Source: Tetrahymena elliotti 4EA (lineage: Eukaryota > Ciliophora > Oligohymenophorea > Hymenostomatida > Tetrahymenidae). Taken from it: a stretch of 64,000 nt of DNA. Location: contig JH720320.1 in assembly GCA_000231825.2 (NCBI GenBank), forward strand, positions 84,482-148,481, given 5' to 3'. The notes under the pieces are model-generated. The model saw nothing but the letters and a program-made list of their open reading frames with translations, ran no database searches and was not told where the DNA came from. The first letter of the stretch is position 1. Each line of letters opens with the position of its first letter. Below are positions 1-14,193 of the stretch, one piece after another. A program made the translations under genes and the position numbers.

Positions 1-1046
1 TTAATTTGCTTGAACTTTAAATAACTTCAATTGAAGAATTATTGCCTCAATTTTAAGAGATACTTAACAAATTCTGAACAAAGTCTATTCATACATACAC
101 TAACTACAAACCAAAATATTTAAAAAGTATTCTACTTTATCTTAGTCTAACACAATTATCTTATAAATTTATTTAAAATAATCTTAATCAATCTTTCTAG
201 TGATGTAAATAATTATAAGTAAGTCGTTGAATAAGTTAGTAATAGACGAAAATGGGTCAGTGAGTGAGTTGTTAGTTAGTTCGTAATTTGTAAATTCAGC
301 ATAGAACAAAATAGTATTTAAATTGAATGAATATTTTGAATCATTATTATTATGTATTCATATAATATATTCAAACTAATTCATCCATAATTTATTCAAA
401 TCTATTCAAATTGTTTAAAGTTAAAATTTATTTTTTTTCGTTGAATATTTTTAATAAAATTATGAAGTTAATAATTTCATTAGCAATCCAATCATTTTTT
501 AAACTTTATTTTTAATTAAATATGTTCCAAATAATATTTCATTTTCTATATTTTTTATTCTTAAATTAATCTTAAAAATGTTTAAATCAATTCAAAAAAA
601 TGTATGATGTCTCTCCAAAATTTCAAATTTATTAAAATTTGAAATCTCTTTTAATTGATGAGAGAAATTTATTTTTAGTTAAATTTAAAAGATACCAAGT
701 TCTAAACAAAATTTTTATGAAATAGTTTATTTTTTTCAGAAGAAATGTTATTTTAAAAATGAGAAATATTTTAATCATCAAGAAGGTAAACAGATATATA
801 TTTATATAGATAGATACACATTAGTTACATTTTTAATTATTTATCTAAACTAAATTTTATTTATTAACCTTCATTTAATAATATTTTTTATGGTGTAAAA
901 TTTAAATTGATTTATATTTATTTTTAAAGTTTTGGAAAAATCATATTTTATCAAAATTTTGTTTTCATGAGGGTTTCTTTAAAAAAAATAATTTTAATTC
1001 TTAACTTAAATATATATATTATATTCAAAAATTATTTTCAAAAAAT
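1..1046. other. Intergenic, AT-rich
   Basis: No frame with coding character was seen on either strand, even with TAA and TAG read as Gln. There are A/T runs and a short stretch rich in GTGAGT and TTAG words near 258-285. It lies downstream of the minus-strand gene that stops at 1047, so it probably holds that gene's 3' UTR and terminator. No specific signal is identifiable. Confidence 0.6.
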
Positions 1047-4000
1047 TCAACATTCTAAAGTGTGGAAACGTTGTTTGGAAGAATAGCCATACTCTTTTTA
1101 TAAGGAAGTAGGGTTTTATGCATTCTGTTGTTAATTATTCTGATTATTTATCTGCTTTCTTGAACTTGGACTAAGTATCATTCCTACATTGCTTGAAGTA
1201 GAAAGACTGGTATTTATTAAATTAATGTTTTCAGAGTTATTCATAGTTGCAGTTGCTGTATTGTAGTTATTTGACTATGTTTGCTTTTTACCTTGAATGA
1301 GTTTGTTAACTTTGTCATTTAAAATTTTTTTATTTAGATTATTAAACTATCCATATTATTAAAGTTAGTTTGACTATAGATTTTTATTATTGCTATTGTA
1401 TGCTCCATTAGAGTCTATTTAGCTAGATAGATTTAGAGTTTATTATTATGAAGTTAGAAGGTTTTTAGATTTGACTGAGTTACTATTAGTAGGACTTAAA
1501 TAATTTGCTTCATATGAGGTCTTTATCTGATACTATGAGATTGATGACATAGCATTTTGTAAATTTTATATTTTAGATTAGTTGAATTAATAAGAGTTAC
1601 TTGGTTGTTGCTTAGAATTATTATTCATAGTGATTCCATTTGAACCAATGCTAGAAATTTAACCTTCTTATTTTTTTTATCCTGTATGGATTTATGATTG
1701 AGATATTAGTTTAGAATTTGAACCTTGCTTTTGGAAATTATTGTTTGTGTTGTTAAAACTTTAATTGTAGCTTTAAATATTTGAGCCTAATAAATTTTTA
1801 TTATTTTGAGTATTTCTTTCTGTTAGATTAAAGTTATGAGAGAAATCAGTTGAGTTATTTGTGTAATTATTCTTATTTTAACATTAACCAGAGCTGTTTT
1901 ATCTTTAAGAAAGTTATTTTGCAATTAATTTTTCTGTAGATTCGCTTGGTTCTGTTACCATTTTTTCTTTTTTTAAAAAATTATTCACTACACTACCTTC
2001 ACAAGAGCTAGAATTTGCAAAAAAACCAACTCCACCACCGTTGCTGTTGCTGACATAAGAATTTTAATTGATATTTGAATTATTTTAATTAATTTAGCTA
2101 GGGAAGTGCTTCTTTTTTTGAATTAATTTGGGACTTGGATTAAATTCAACTTATGAGTAGTTATTAGAAGTCTTATTTTAGCTTGCAAAAGATGTCTGAG
2201 TATTATTAGAAGTTGATATAGTCAAATTTTGAATACCAAGTTTTGATGATTTCTAAGTGTTTGTTTAGTTAATAGTAGATTGACCTGTTAATTCAGACTG
2301 CGATGAACCAGATGAATTACTTGAATCTATATGATTAGCATTGTTCCTTCTCTAGTTCTCTAAGTTTATATTACTATTACTTTAATTTGCTTCTGTGTTA
2401 CCATAATTTGGAATTTTGCTAAAGCTTTTGCTTAACAATTTATTAAAACTATCTTGAATTTTTATATTACTAATGAGGTTCTATGAAGCATTAGAAGGTG
2501 TAAATTATTAATTTTTTAGTAAAATTTCTCCAGAAGAGCCAACAGCTGACTAAATCTAATGATGGTTCTTTTAATTTTTGGAGATATTTGAGATTTCTAC
2601 TTCTTGATGATCATTTTGTGATAAAAACAAAGGATTTTAAGGCTTGTTGGTTATTGGTTAAGTCTTTTTAAATAACTAGCTCTAAGAATAATTCTAATTT
2701 AATTCATTTTACTTTGATGAGTAAATTTCATCTGAAAACTCAATTTATTAGTTATTTTGATAATTATCATCATATTTATTTTCTTGAGCTATTCTTCTGC
2801 TTGAAGTTTACTATCTGCTTGGAGAAACGCTCTTTCTCTTATCTTGATTTCCACCTAATGAATTTTAAGATGGCATAGATGTAGTTTAGTTCTCGAAAAG
2901 ATTGCTATTGTACTGATGCTATTACTGAGTAGACTAAGAAGATTTATGCTTCGAACTCATGCTATTTAGTTCTTATCCTTTTTTTACCTAATTCAAATTG
3001 TTTTATGATTGAATTTAAGATTGCTTTGATAAAGTAAAAGGCTGTGTTTCTGCATTTTCTCTAAAATCAGAACTCCAATATTGTCTTTCTAAAATTTTTT
3101 CATCTGTTTTAAATACTTTGTCTTGAGAGCTGGTTGAAGTTGATCCAGTAACAGTGTATTTAGTAGTTTAAGCAGTTTTATTTACTCTTGGAGAAAAAAA
3201 ATTATCAAATAACTTAGTGTTATTTTCTAAGCTCTATCTTACAACAATATCGTCATCATCACAAAATAGGTTTATATCCTCCTCTATTTATTCATAATCT
3301 CTACCTTAAAACTAATCCTACTGATACTGTATTTATAGTAGTTTAACACCTTTGCTTGTAGAAGTATTACCTGCAGATATGCTACTTTTAATGAATGATG
3401 ATCTCTATTAATAAGAATCTCTCATATTTTGATCTTCTTTAAATTAACTAACTGCCTAAACTAAACCACTATTTCCATTTGATAGATTTTTTTATTTACC
3501 AGAAGCTAAATTAGAGCTTTAATTTTTGCTACTACGATTTCCTTTAGCTATACTAACCCCATCTGAATCAATACTCTGTTTTAAATCATCTTCTTAATTT
3601 ATGGGATTGCTAAAAGCATTTGATAAATTATTTTCTCTTTAAGAATTTTAAGTAAGTTGTAACTCTTTATTTTAGTTGATTTAGTTTTAATAAATTTATC
3701 TATCCATCTATAAGGAATCCTTTGATTGACGCAAATATATTTTATCAGCATTGATTGAAGAATTAATATTTAAATTAGCTTAGCTGACTCCATATTCTGA
3801 TATCTCCATATCAGCCTAAGGATATTGGTTTGTGAAGAAAGTAGATAATTACTATTGATTTTAAGAAGAGGATGTATTGGTTATCATAGACTATTGATGC
3901 TACCATTTAGAAACTAATTTTTCATAATCTATTTTCAATGTGTTATAATAATTCAAAATTTTCATGAGAGATTTTTACTTCTTTTAATTATCTTCCTAGC

Positions 4001-5087
4001 TGGATTTAAGTTATCTTCTAAGTTACTGAATAGTTTCCTCCATTTCCCTTTTTTCTTTTTATGACTAAACTTCTAAATTCTCATACTATTTTTTAACGTC
4101 TGAATATAGTCTTGCATAATATATTTCTTACTAATTCTATATCCCAAGCATAAATTAATTTTGAACTTAAATCATCTTTTCAAGTTACTTAATTTTATCA
4201 TCCTATTAAGCTCTATTGCTCTCTAGCTATTTCTATATGTTATTGTCAACCTACAACTATTTCTAATTCTATTGAACTTTTTATTAAGTTTAGCTCTGTT
4301 ATTATTGTTGAATCCTTTGTTGGTTATTCATTTACTAATTTTAAAGTAATTAGATTGATTATTAAGAGATTGAATAGTTCTCTTCATTTTTTTAAGAATA
4401 ATCTCCTCTTTATAAACTTAAACCTTCAAAGTGAATCTATTTATTCATCTCAATATTACTTTTGGCTAATTACTAAGCAAGTTATTATTCTTTACCTTCA
4501 TTGTTATTCATACTAATATGTAAATTTGCTTGTTTATTTTCTGTGTTGATATGTTATTGATCTTTAATTTAAATATTTTCCTTTTATGTATTTTATTGTA
4601 AAAGTTAATTAGAAACACTCTTGCCACTGTTACTAATATGATTATCAACAATACTAATGTTTTTGAATGGATTTCTGTTTGGACCACTCTATAAAGGGAA
4701 GCTATGCCTTTATAAATTTTATTGTTTGTCAAGAGATTAATAGTAATTTTTTTCTTTTTCAAGATTTTAGATTTCGTTTCTTATTCTTTAAATATCTGCA
4801 GTCTTTTATGATTGATAATCTAAATACTCATTAATATCATCTTTTTAAATCTCAAATGACTTCGTACTCTCTAATTCTTCATTATATTGATCTAATTCCT
4901 ATTACATTTGACTTAAATATTATCCTTCTTCTTTTTATTCTTCAACTTAACTTACTTAAATGCTTTATCTTAATCCTTAACCTTAATTAATCTGGGAAAA
5001 ATTTTGATTTTGGTTCATGAAGTTGCCTTTATTTTTTAGAGATGGCTCAGCTTATGTTCCTTTCTCGTTTTGATTTTGATCGTTCAT
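1047..5087 (-). CDS. Large Gln-rich coiled-coil protein, single exon
   Basis: The function is not recognised. Reading TAA and TAG as Gln gives one uninterrupted frame of 1347 codons from ATG (5085-5087) to TGA (1047-1049); I checked the frame for internal TGA. The N-terminal part of roughly 450 residues is rich in Glu, Lys and Gln, with heptad-like blocks such as EKREMEETIQQLRRQLKSS. It ends in a region beginning LNYYNTLKIDYEKLVSKW. The remaining roughly 850 residues are Ser/Asn/Gln-rich low complexity with no visible catalytic motif or membrane segment. The start is the first in-frame ATG after an AT-rich leader. It is divergent from the STPG gene at 6165, about 1.08 kb away. A cytoskeletal scaffold is a guess from composition only. 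The reading frame is secure; the role is unknown. Confidence 0.85.
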
Positions 5088-6164
5088 GTAATTATAAATA
5101 ATTCGACTATGAATCAGATTAAAATTATACTCTATATCAGTATGAATTAACACTAAATATTTAAAAAATGGACGATTTCAGTAAAAGGTCAGATATAATT
5201 TAAGTTTATCACTGTATTTGAAATAATTTTATTGCCAGAATGCTAGCTATTGCTTGAATTTACTTTTATTATTTTGTTTGCAATATTTAAAATAAAGGAG
5301 AGTTATAATTTAATAATTTGATTTTCTGTATCTTATTATTGTTTATTATTTACCAAATATTTTTTGAATTGAAATTTGGTGACAACTTTCGTTCAGTCTT
5401 TTTAAGTTAGTTAATAATTTTATTGTTTTCATGTTCTCACATCATATTCCATGCTTGTCTGCATTAATTTTTTTAATTTTGATTATTCCCTTGTTATAAT
5501 TTAATTTTTAAATTTGATTTTGCCCAAAACCTATATCTTAAATACCTTTCTGACTCTGCAAACAAGGTTTTTTAATATAATATAAAATCAATGGTTATTA
5601 TCAAAATTGCTTTAAAAGAATACCAATCAAATAAAAAATTGGATATTGTTATTTTTATAACTTAAAAATTAATAAAAAGTAAATTGAAACAGCTTAAAAA
5701 TTGAATAAAATTTTTGAAAAGAAAAAATAAAACAATTTCAAAATTAAATAATTTTTTTAGTAAAAAAAGGATGAAATTTAATAAAAAATTAAAAGATCTG
5801 AAATGTAAAGTTGATAAAATATTTTTTATTTTAAAGCCATTTTTTTTAAGATAAGCATTTGAATAAATAAAAGTAATTTAAATGTAATAATTACTTATTT
5901 GAAGAAATACTAAAATATGACTTTTATTTGATTTTATTATATGTTTTAAGTGGAGATTTAATGTAAAAATAAAAAATAATAGAGTGTTACTTACTACTTT
6001 CTTTCAAGCACTAAATTTTATTTTATTTGGATTCTAAGTAATTTACTTTTTTAGAAGTAGATTAACTTATTCAATAATTAATTATTTATTCAATAGCTTA
6101 TTTTTCTTACATTTTATTAAAGCATTCATTATCCAAGTTTTCAAAATTTGTTTACTAACACATA
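5088..6164. other. Divergent intergenic region between two gene starts
   Basis: About 1.08 kb of AT-rich DNA separates the starts of the minus-strand coiled-coil gene and the plus-strand STPG gene, so it must hold both promoters. No coding frame, RNA gene or distinct repeat was seen, and no specific promoter element can be named. Confidence 0.5.
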
Positions 6165-9105
6165 ATGGAGTAGGATCTGTCTGAAAACAAACGCAAACAC
6201 TACTATGGATTTTCGTTTGGTATGAGAGGGACAAAAGGTGTTTCCTGCATTGATAGTGCAATTACTTTTAATCCTGGAGTTGGGTAAGTTTTAAAATTCA
6301 TTTTTAATTCTGATAAGATTTTCATAAAGATATTATAGATAAAGATGTTGGTTATCTAGCTATTTATAAAGCAAAATTTTAAATAACCTATCACTAAATT
6401 TAATTGCTTGTTTTATTCAAAAATAGCTCTTATGAAGTTGGTAAGGGTTTTTAGGCTTAGAGCAAGAACTCTTAATAAGCAAAATTTAAATAGTCTGAGA
6501 GGTTTAAATCATAATAGATTCAAACTCCTGGACCAGGTAGCTACGATGCTATGCAGGCCTTCATTTCAACAAAAAGAGAGCTATAAAACAGCAACAATAA
6601 AAGCTCAATATGTGAATCCAATAGAAGTAATAGATCCCTATTTTAAAATATCAGTGGATCAAATAATCTTGGACCAGGATACTACTACTTCTCTTAAATG
6701 AATGACACCTTTTTTAACTCTACTTAAAATTCTATTGAGCTCAAAGCTAATAACTCTTTAGATAAATCCAAAAACGCTAGTGAAGGCTAAGGCCTAAGCT
6801 TCTCTTACAGATTGAAAGGACTAAAATTTGATAAATACTCATAAAGAAAATCTGATCTGATTGATAATAAAAAAACTTAATATCCTTCAGTGGGTTCATA
6901 TAATATTCAAAGAAATAAATTCTAGGAGTCATTTACATTCTCTAAAGAGTATTTTTAATTTTAGATTTTTTATTTTTTTATGCAAAATAACAAAGAAATT
7001 CTAATCACTTCAAACAAAATAAATTAAAATAATCCATCCATATTTATTTAATCAATAATTATTATTCTTATCTCTTTTCATTAAAATGTTTTTTATGCAT
7101 TTTTGATAACTTATTTACAGAAAAAGAAACACTTTTGACTGTATTATGACTGAATCTCCTGGTCCTTGCAAATACAACATCCCTAATAACTTTTTATCAT
7201 CTACACCGCAAAATACTTCTAACTCAACTTTACCCACATAAAAGAGGTTTATTCGAATTGATTCCGTTGAAGACGAAACTCCAGGGCCTGGCTACTATTT
7301 GCAAAAAGGTTTAAATGACTTTAAGTATTAAACTAACAGCTCTTACTCTTTTGGAAAACAGAAAAAAGAAATAAACTATAAAAACTTGTAAATTTATTTT
7401 TTTTATTTTTTCAGAAAGTGTTGTGAGAGGAGAAATTTTGGATTTCCAATAAAATTTTACAAAAATAAAAATGATATTTTAAGTAGAATCATGAGAAGAA
7501 AAAAAAGAATTTAATAAAAATTGCAATTAATTTTATCATTTTTTTGAATAAGAATTTAATTAAAGTTGCTCAAAACTAGATGAATAATTTATTTAGAAAG
7601 ATACAAATATTTTGATTGATATCTTAAGATTACCAAAATTCTAGGTTACAGTATAAATATCAGTTTGATAAATTTAAAAGTTAGCTAGCTTGATTAAGAT
7701 ACTAAAATCCATCTTGCTTACTTTATATAAATTTATGTAAGAAATATCTAGCAAATACCCAGTCATTTCCCTAATAAAAGGTTTTTAATTTTCTCAAATT
7801 TGCATCTTACAAATTGAAGAATAAAAAAAGAGCTCACAGTAAAATATCTAGTTACAAACAAATATCTTCATTTCAATAATTTGATTACAATAAGATAAAT
7901 TTATTTTTGTTTAAAATTCTAAAATAAGTATTTTAGCTAGAGTTTTAAAAAAACCAACTTGATTGTTTTCCTGGTATTTAAATGGAGAATATTTATTTAT
8001 AATCAGTATTCTAGTACTGAATAACCCATATTGTTATGTTTAACTAAGAATCTATAATTATTATTAGTACTAAATTAAGAAAATGCAAAGTGCTAGCTAA
8101 GATTAACTTTAATTAATAATAAATTTTAACAAAATTTATTTGGATATAGTATATATCTTTTAATGTGTTTGAACAAGTGTTTTTATTTGATGATATTTTA
8201 ACACAAATTTAGCTCCCATTTAATACTGAAATGCATTTTTAAAAATTCAGACCCTAATTCAATAAAATATTATGTCTATAATCAGATGCAATTTATCTCC
8301 CATATCATAATTCTTCTATTCTTAAAATTTATTTTTAAAAACTAAATTCTTTTATAAAAGTAACCCCTCTCCCAGTCAGTATAGAATTTAGCCTCTTTAG
8401 CCAAAAAATGCTACAATAATTGGAGATTCTCAAAGGCCTGGAGTTGGGAATGGAGTTCCAGGAGTTGGTAGTTATAATGTTAATTTAGGTCTTATTAAAA
8501 AAATGTACAGGAAAAATAATTACACTGAAGAATCTGAAGAGAATGAAAGAAATCAAAGCAGCCTAGCCTAATCAAAATCAACTCCTTAAATTAATTATAA
8601 AGAAAGGCTGCTTTAATAAAAAAAGAATCTTTTGGCTTAATCTCCCAATTTCGGAAGCTAAATAATCAAAAATCTAGAGAAAGAAAATATATCTTTAGAG
8701 AATCTTAAAAAGCTTAACACGCCCTCACCAACTTATTACTCTAACCTTTTGCAAATAGTAAAGAAGAAACCTATTTAATTTGCTAAAGGAAACAGAAGAT
8801 ATGAATTCTTAGATGTTTATAATGTAAAGATCCCTGATGAAAGATCTCCAGGACCCTTTTAATATCAAATTAATTTTAATAAATCCCAAGTAGGAGGTGT
8901 TTAAAATTATCAAAAGAAAGGCGATTTATTCAAATTAGATAAGAATCCAGGAGTAGGATAATACAATATAAATAAAAGCTCTTTTTCTCATTCAAATAAT
9001 TTTGAATATAGCATTTTTGCATAAAAAAATAGGAAAAAAAAGAACTACAGGTTACCTAAGATACAAAGCAACGATTCTAATTTAATTAAAAGTTATATGT
9101 ATTGA
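6165..9105 (+). CDS. STPG/SHIPPO (sperm-tail PG-rich repeat) protein, four exons
   Basis: STPG repeat proteins are structural components of cilia and flagella, several of them inside axonemal microtubules; a ciliary role here is inferred from the family. My model is 6165-6283, 6427-6948, 7121-7387 and 8376-9105, which closes in frame at 545 residues. About ten repeats of the Pro-Gly-x-Gly-x-Tyr type are visible: NPGVGSYEVGKG (across intron 1), TPGPGSYDAM, LGPGYYYFS, PSVGSYNIQ, SPGPCKYNIP, TPGPGYYLQK, PGVPGVGSY-like, PSPTYYSN, SPGPFQYQIN and NPGVGQYNIN. Introns 1 and 2 (143 and 172 nt) have good GT-AG borders that restore a repeat or reading frame. Intron 3 is long (988 nt), and its acceptor (CCCAG before 8376) is chosen because it restores phase. 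Upstream AGs at other phases fail. The family call is strong; the third junction is moderately sure. Confidence 0.85.
7388..8375 (+). other. Long third intron of the STPG gene
   Basis: 988 nt with donor GTAAAT and acceptor CCCAG. It is AT-rich, with no sustained coding frame and no RNA gene seen. A short in-frame read-through past the donor exists (to about 7450), so a shorter alternative intron cannot be excluded. Confidence 0.5.
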
Positions 9106-12100
9106 ATTTATTGATTTTACAGTAAACAAATTTCAAAACATACATATTATTAATAAAAAATACATGTATTAACTACGTACTACAGAAAGCAACCTACTAT
9201 TTATTTTTTAAGATGTTTTGATGAATTTCAATTAGAAAACCAGATCAATAAATTTACTTTATTTTTTTGGTGATGAAATGATTTTTAATTCAGTTAAATT
9301 ATTAAAATAATACCATTTTTAGTCATATTCTATTTTTTGTTTCCAAAAACTGTATTTTTTGAGCATTATCTATTATCTAATTTAAAATATTGTATTTTTT
9401 GTGAAATATTTTATAAATATGATGAAAAATATTATTTGAAACTTGATTTATTAATTGATTGACTATAAGCAACATAATAAACTAAAGATAGTCTCATTAG
9501 TTCTTAACATTAAAACACTCTTATACGTTCTAATAAAGTCTGTAAAAATTGACTATTATTTAAATATTTTACTAGGAAAATGAATATTATTAATTAATTT
9601 AAACAGCCTTACTACGCTAAGGAACTTATTAAAAATTAAGTTATACATGTCATTTAAATTCGCAATCAAAGTATTTCCAAGATTAGAATGATTAATATGT
9701 TTTGATCCAATCTTTTCGGTTCTAATTCAATTAGAACACATAAAGGAAATTAAGTCATTTGGGTGAAATCTTGAACAATTTGTTTTCTAGTACTTTTCAT
9801 TTGTTAAACAGTAACTCTCATAGATCTAGTATTTTACATTTAGAAATAAATCATATTCAGCATGCTTATTTGCATTTCATATTTAATAAAGCTAATTACA
9901 ATTTTTTCTTTTGTTTGTGCTTAATTGTTCAAAATTTTAAAACCATTCTTCTCAATAAAAATCATCTTTTCTTTAGCAATATTTCATAAAAGGCTTGCTT
10001 ACTCATTTAATAGTATTTTCAATTAATAATACTAGATGAAATATTTTTGATTTCCAAATACTAAATATGTTAGTAACTCTTTAATATCCAACTTTGAAAA
10101 TAATGGAGGCTTAGCTTTTCTTGGTTTAAATATTATTTATGAGATTAATAAATATTTGATCCATTAAAGTGCTTTAAGAACCGGTTATATGAAATAAATC
10201 CTAATTAATGATTTCTAATTATTTTCAAAATACTTTGCTTTTGATAATGATTTAAATTTCTATAAATAGGAATTTTTTCTATTTTATATTTGTGGATTAA
10301 ACCTATTTCTAATATCTGTTATATTTATAAAGATCTAAAATTTAATATAAACTAAGATCAAAGAATCTATTCTAGATTATAGTCGAATATTTATAACAGC
10401 TAATTCAAAGTTTATTTCCATTACTATAGTATTTTAACTAAAATTTGTAATGCTTTAAGAAAATTTTTACTTACAATAATAGAAAAAGGGTTCAATAAAA
10501 TTTAGTGAAACTTGATAGTTATTTATAATAATCTCTTTTTAATCAAGTCATTCAAATCATAAAAATTTCAATAGATGAACAAATAATTTCTAACAAAAAA
10601 TGTGGAAGATTTCAATCAAAGAAATAATTTTATAAAGATGTCGATTTGAAAAAATATATCAACTTTAAATTTAAGAATTTGCAATAAATAAATCATATGT
10701 TAATATTTAAATTTTTATTTGCTTATTCAGTATCTTTTCTTACATAACTATTCATAAATTTACTTTTAATTTATAATATTTACTGTAGCAATTTATTTCT
10801 AATAATAATTACTCTATAATGCATTTATTTAATAGAGTTATTACTACAGTAATTTAATCAAATAAAAAAGCATCTAATCAAGAATACTTTAAGAGTGTAG
10901 CTATACTTGTCTTTGCCTTTGCAGAAACACTATTAAATTTCATATTTTATTTGCTTGAGATTATTTATAATTTGGAACAAATTGACACAACCGATTTGAT
11001 TCCTATAAAATCAATGTGTACAATTTTATATTTTACTAGCTTCGATTTAAAGTTTTCTTTTTAATCACCATAAAAATTTAAGACAAAATAATAATATCTA
11101 TTCTTTTTGAAGTAAGTTCCATTTAATTTAGGTACAGCGATTAAGCTTTTAGAAGAGTTACTGGTGGCTTAAGAATGAATTCATGTATAAGTAGATCGAG
11201 TGGTTGAATAAAATAATACAAAAACCCAACGATTGATAAAATATTTGATGTAAAGTAAAGAATTAATTAATTGATTAATTAAATTTATTTTTAGAAATAC
11301 ACTTAAAGATTTACTTTTTATATTTAATTGCTAAAAAGGATAAAGAAATAAATATTTAATATCAAAGGTATACAAATTGATAGATTAATAGTTTGATTGC
11401 GAATAATACATGTTTTTCAAATTAATTAGATTATAATTTATAAATAAACTTCCAACCCCCATCTTATTTATAAATATTATTGTCATCATTTATAAGTCAT
11501 ATTTTTGAAAATTAGTGTAGAGTATTTTTCTACTTTGGTATTTTTCTATCATTCAAATTATTTATTAGCTTTGGGTTTATCTTACTACAGAGAATTTAAA
11601 TTACATAAATTAACTATTTTAAATTGCATTTTGATATTTGCGTATCTCTTATGAGTAAAGTTGCGTATAGACAACTTTTAGAATAAAAATATTATTTTAC
11701 ACAATTTTATTCTATTCCGCACTCCATATTCTCAAAAACTACCTGTCTCTCTATCTTGTAAATTTGGGAAATTGGTTGACTTTTGAGAAGTATATTTTGG
11801 CTGGCAAAAGATTAGTTATACTTGATAAAATTTTAATGAAATGCTGAAATGTGTAAAATTTTATTTATTAATACTAACCAGTTTTAGATTAATTAAAGAT
11901 TAAATTGACATTTCTATTTAGAATGGTGTGATCAATCAAATTAAGTTCATCACAGTTTTTGAGATAATAAATAAAATTTATTGAGAGCGAGTATTCGTAA
12001 TTATTGGTTGTATTTAAAAATTAGTGCTTAACATGTGAATATTTATGAAGAATTCTTACTTCAAATACAAATTTATTTAAATTTTATTGATAGAAGGCTT

Positions 12101-14193
12101 ATAGCGAACGGTGACTTTTACATGCAAATTAAAAAATTAATTTTGTTAAAAAGTAAACAAAGTAAGGCTAATCTGCTGGTAATTAATTTATAGAGGAATT
12201 CTTTTATAAATTTGAGACAAATTTATGTTGCATTTGATAAAAAAATAGTATTTTAGTTCAGGTAGAAATGAGAAAAAAAATGGCTTAAAAATCATTGCTT
12301 TTCCAATATTTTGATATAAATGATCCTTTTAGTAATTCCAAAAATATTAAATTTATGCAAAAAAAAATTTGGTTAACCATCAAGAAATAAATAAATAAAT
12401 TTATTTAATTGTTTATGATTGATCAACCTGATGAGCTTGTGCTTACATACAAATAAAATTATCTTTTTCTGATAAAAAAAGTAATAAAAGAAATCAAGGA
12501 TTGGATAAAGTTAACAATAAAGGAAAGTTGTGTTTGTAAATTGCAATACTGATATATCATTTGAGTCAAATTCGGTATGTATTTTTTTAGAAACAATCGA
12601 TGAATTAATTATTGAAATCTACCCCTTTTCTTTAATTATTAAATTTTTTGAGTCTTAATAAAATAAATATATCTATGCGTGTGATTTATTAGTAGGACCA
12701 TGTAAAATCTAGATTAAATCGTATTATTGTATTATTGAGTGAAGGACTAGAAATAAATAGTATTAACGGATTACCATTAAAAAAAAATTATTGTGTGGTG
12801 AATTCTGAATTCCGACTTAATTGTGCATAAAATAAAAAATTATGTGTAACAGGTTTATCAGCACTAGGAATAATGATTAAATTCACGTCAGTATTATTTC
12901 TAATAAATTTGGTCTTAGCTAATATTTTTTTATGCATAAAAATAAATAAATTAATCTTTGTTTAAAGCATTTTTAGATAAATTTCAAACATACTTCAAAT
13001 AAATTTATCATCATGTTAATATTTTATATTTTATTAGGGAAACCCTAAATAAATCATTTAAGTAATACTTACAGTGTTTTCCCTAAATAAGCACACCTAA
13101 ATTTATCATAGTAAGCATATTTTGCTATAGCATGTTTAATATAATTTTATGCTATAACCTTTTTATCATTTTAAAATTTGTAGAAAGAATTCATCAGTTT
13201 AATGTAAAGGCTTTTTCTAGACATATATTTGCTAGGTAGAATTAGGTTATCAATTTACCAAGAAAGCTATTTTTAATTCTCTGATAGAGTATATCAAAAT
13301 CTTTAAAAGAATAAATTAGAATTTAATGTCTATTTAGAGTGAAACTTTTATCTATTTCTTATAAGTCTCTTGAGTAAATACCAGCAGAGATATTCACAGT
13401 GAATAGAAGTAGAGAATAAATTTACTTTGGAATAGATAGAAAGAATCTATTTAATAGATCAACTTAGCAATTAAAATAGCAAACGGAAACGAATTTCAAT
13501 TTCTCAAATATGAAGCTTGATGTAGTGTCTGTAGATAATTAGTCTTCAATAAATTATGATAATTATAGTAAAAGTGTATATTTATTTTATGCTCATTTTA
13601 CCTGTCATTTCTAAGAGAATAGAAACTTGTGGATGGGGAGACTATCTATATATATTTACAGATAATTTATTTATAATCACATTCCCTAAATAAATTCTAC
13701 AGCAGATATTTATTTATTGAGAAGGGTTTTCTGCATGGGATGATATTTAGGGAGAGGGACAAGAAAGCATAAAAATTATATCTACTTTATAAAGGTAATA
13801 CTAAATGTAATGATAAGATATTTGGAAATAAAATGATAAGAAAATATAGTTAAAATATGACAAATAGATGTAAAAAGAGTGAAAGAAGCTTAGATTAATG
13901 AATGAAAAATTAATGATTTAATTGGATTGTTTAAAGAAAATGAGAATCTGATCGATAGTTTATAAATGAAAAATAATAAAGCAGATTACATAGAATGAAG
14001 TAGTAGGAATTGATCTTGTATCTTATGGGGTGAGAAATTTTAAGTTATCCTGAAGATCGATAATCGCTTTGCTATTAAAAAATCAAAATCAAAATCAAAC
14101 AATAATTAATATATTCCCAATACTTTCAAAACATCAAAAAAAATTAATCAACCTCGCTATCTTGATACATACATAAATACATAAATAATACTA
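9106..14193. other. Gene-poor region, 5.1 kb
   Basis: No convincing gene was found in any frame using TGA as the only stop. The open stretch at 9759-9989 on the plus strand has no TAA/TAG-Gln codons, no codon bias and no recognisable motif, so I do not call it. Slightly GC-richer patches occur near 13040-13100 (a small TAGGG-AAA-CCCTA hairpin and repeated CCCTAAATAA words) and 13600-13780. These may be structured RNA or regulatory DNA, but nothing can be named. Confidence 0.45.

Noticed and set aside
1..1046. Possible chromosome end
   Set aside because: No CCCCAA/GGGGTT-type telomere repeats are present here or anywhere in the window.
6408..6701. Plus-strand standard-code open frame starting MFYSKIALMKLV
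   Set aside because: It overlaps exon 2 of the STPG gene in the wrong frame. The true frame reads the PG-rich repeats with TAA/TAG as Gln and joins exon 1 across a good splice site.
9759..9989. Plus-strand open frame of 76 codons in the gene-poor region
   Set aside because: No motif, no codon bias, no reassigned Gln codons, and composition identical to the surrounding non-coding DNA.
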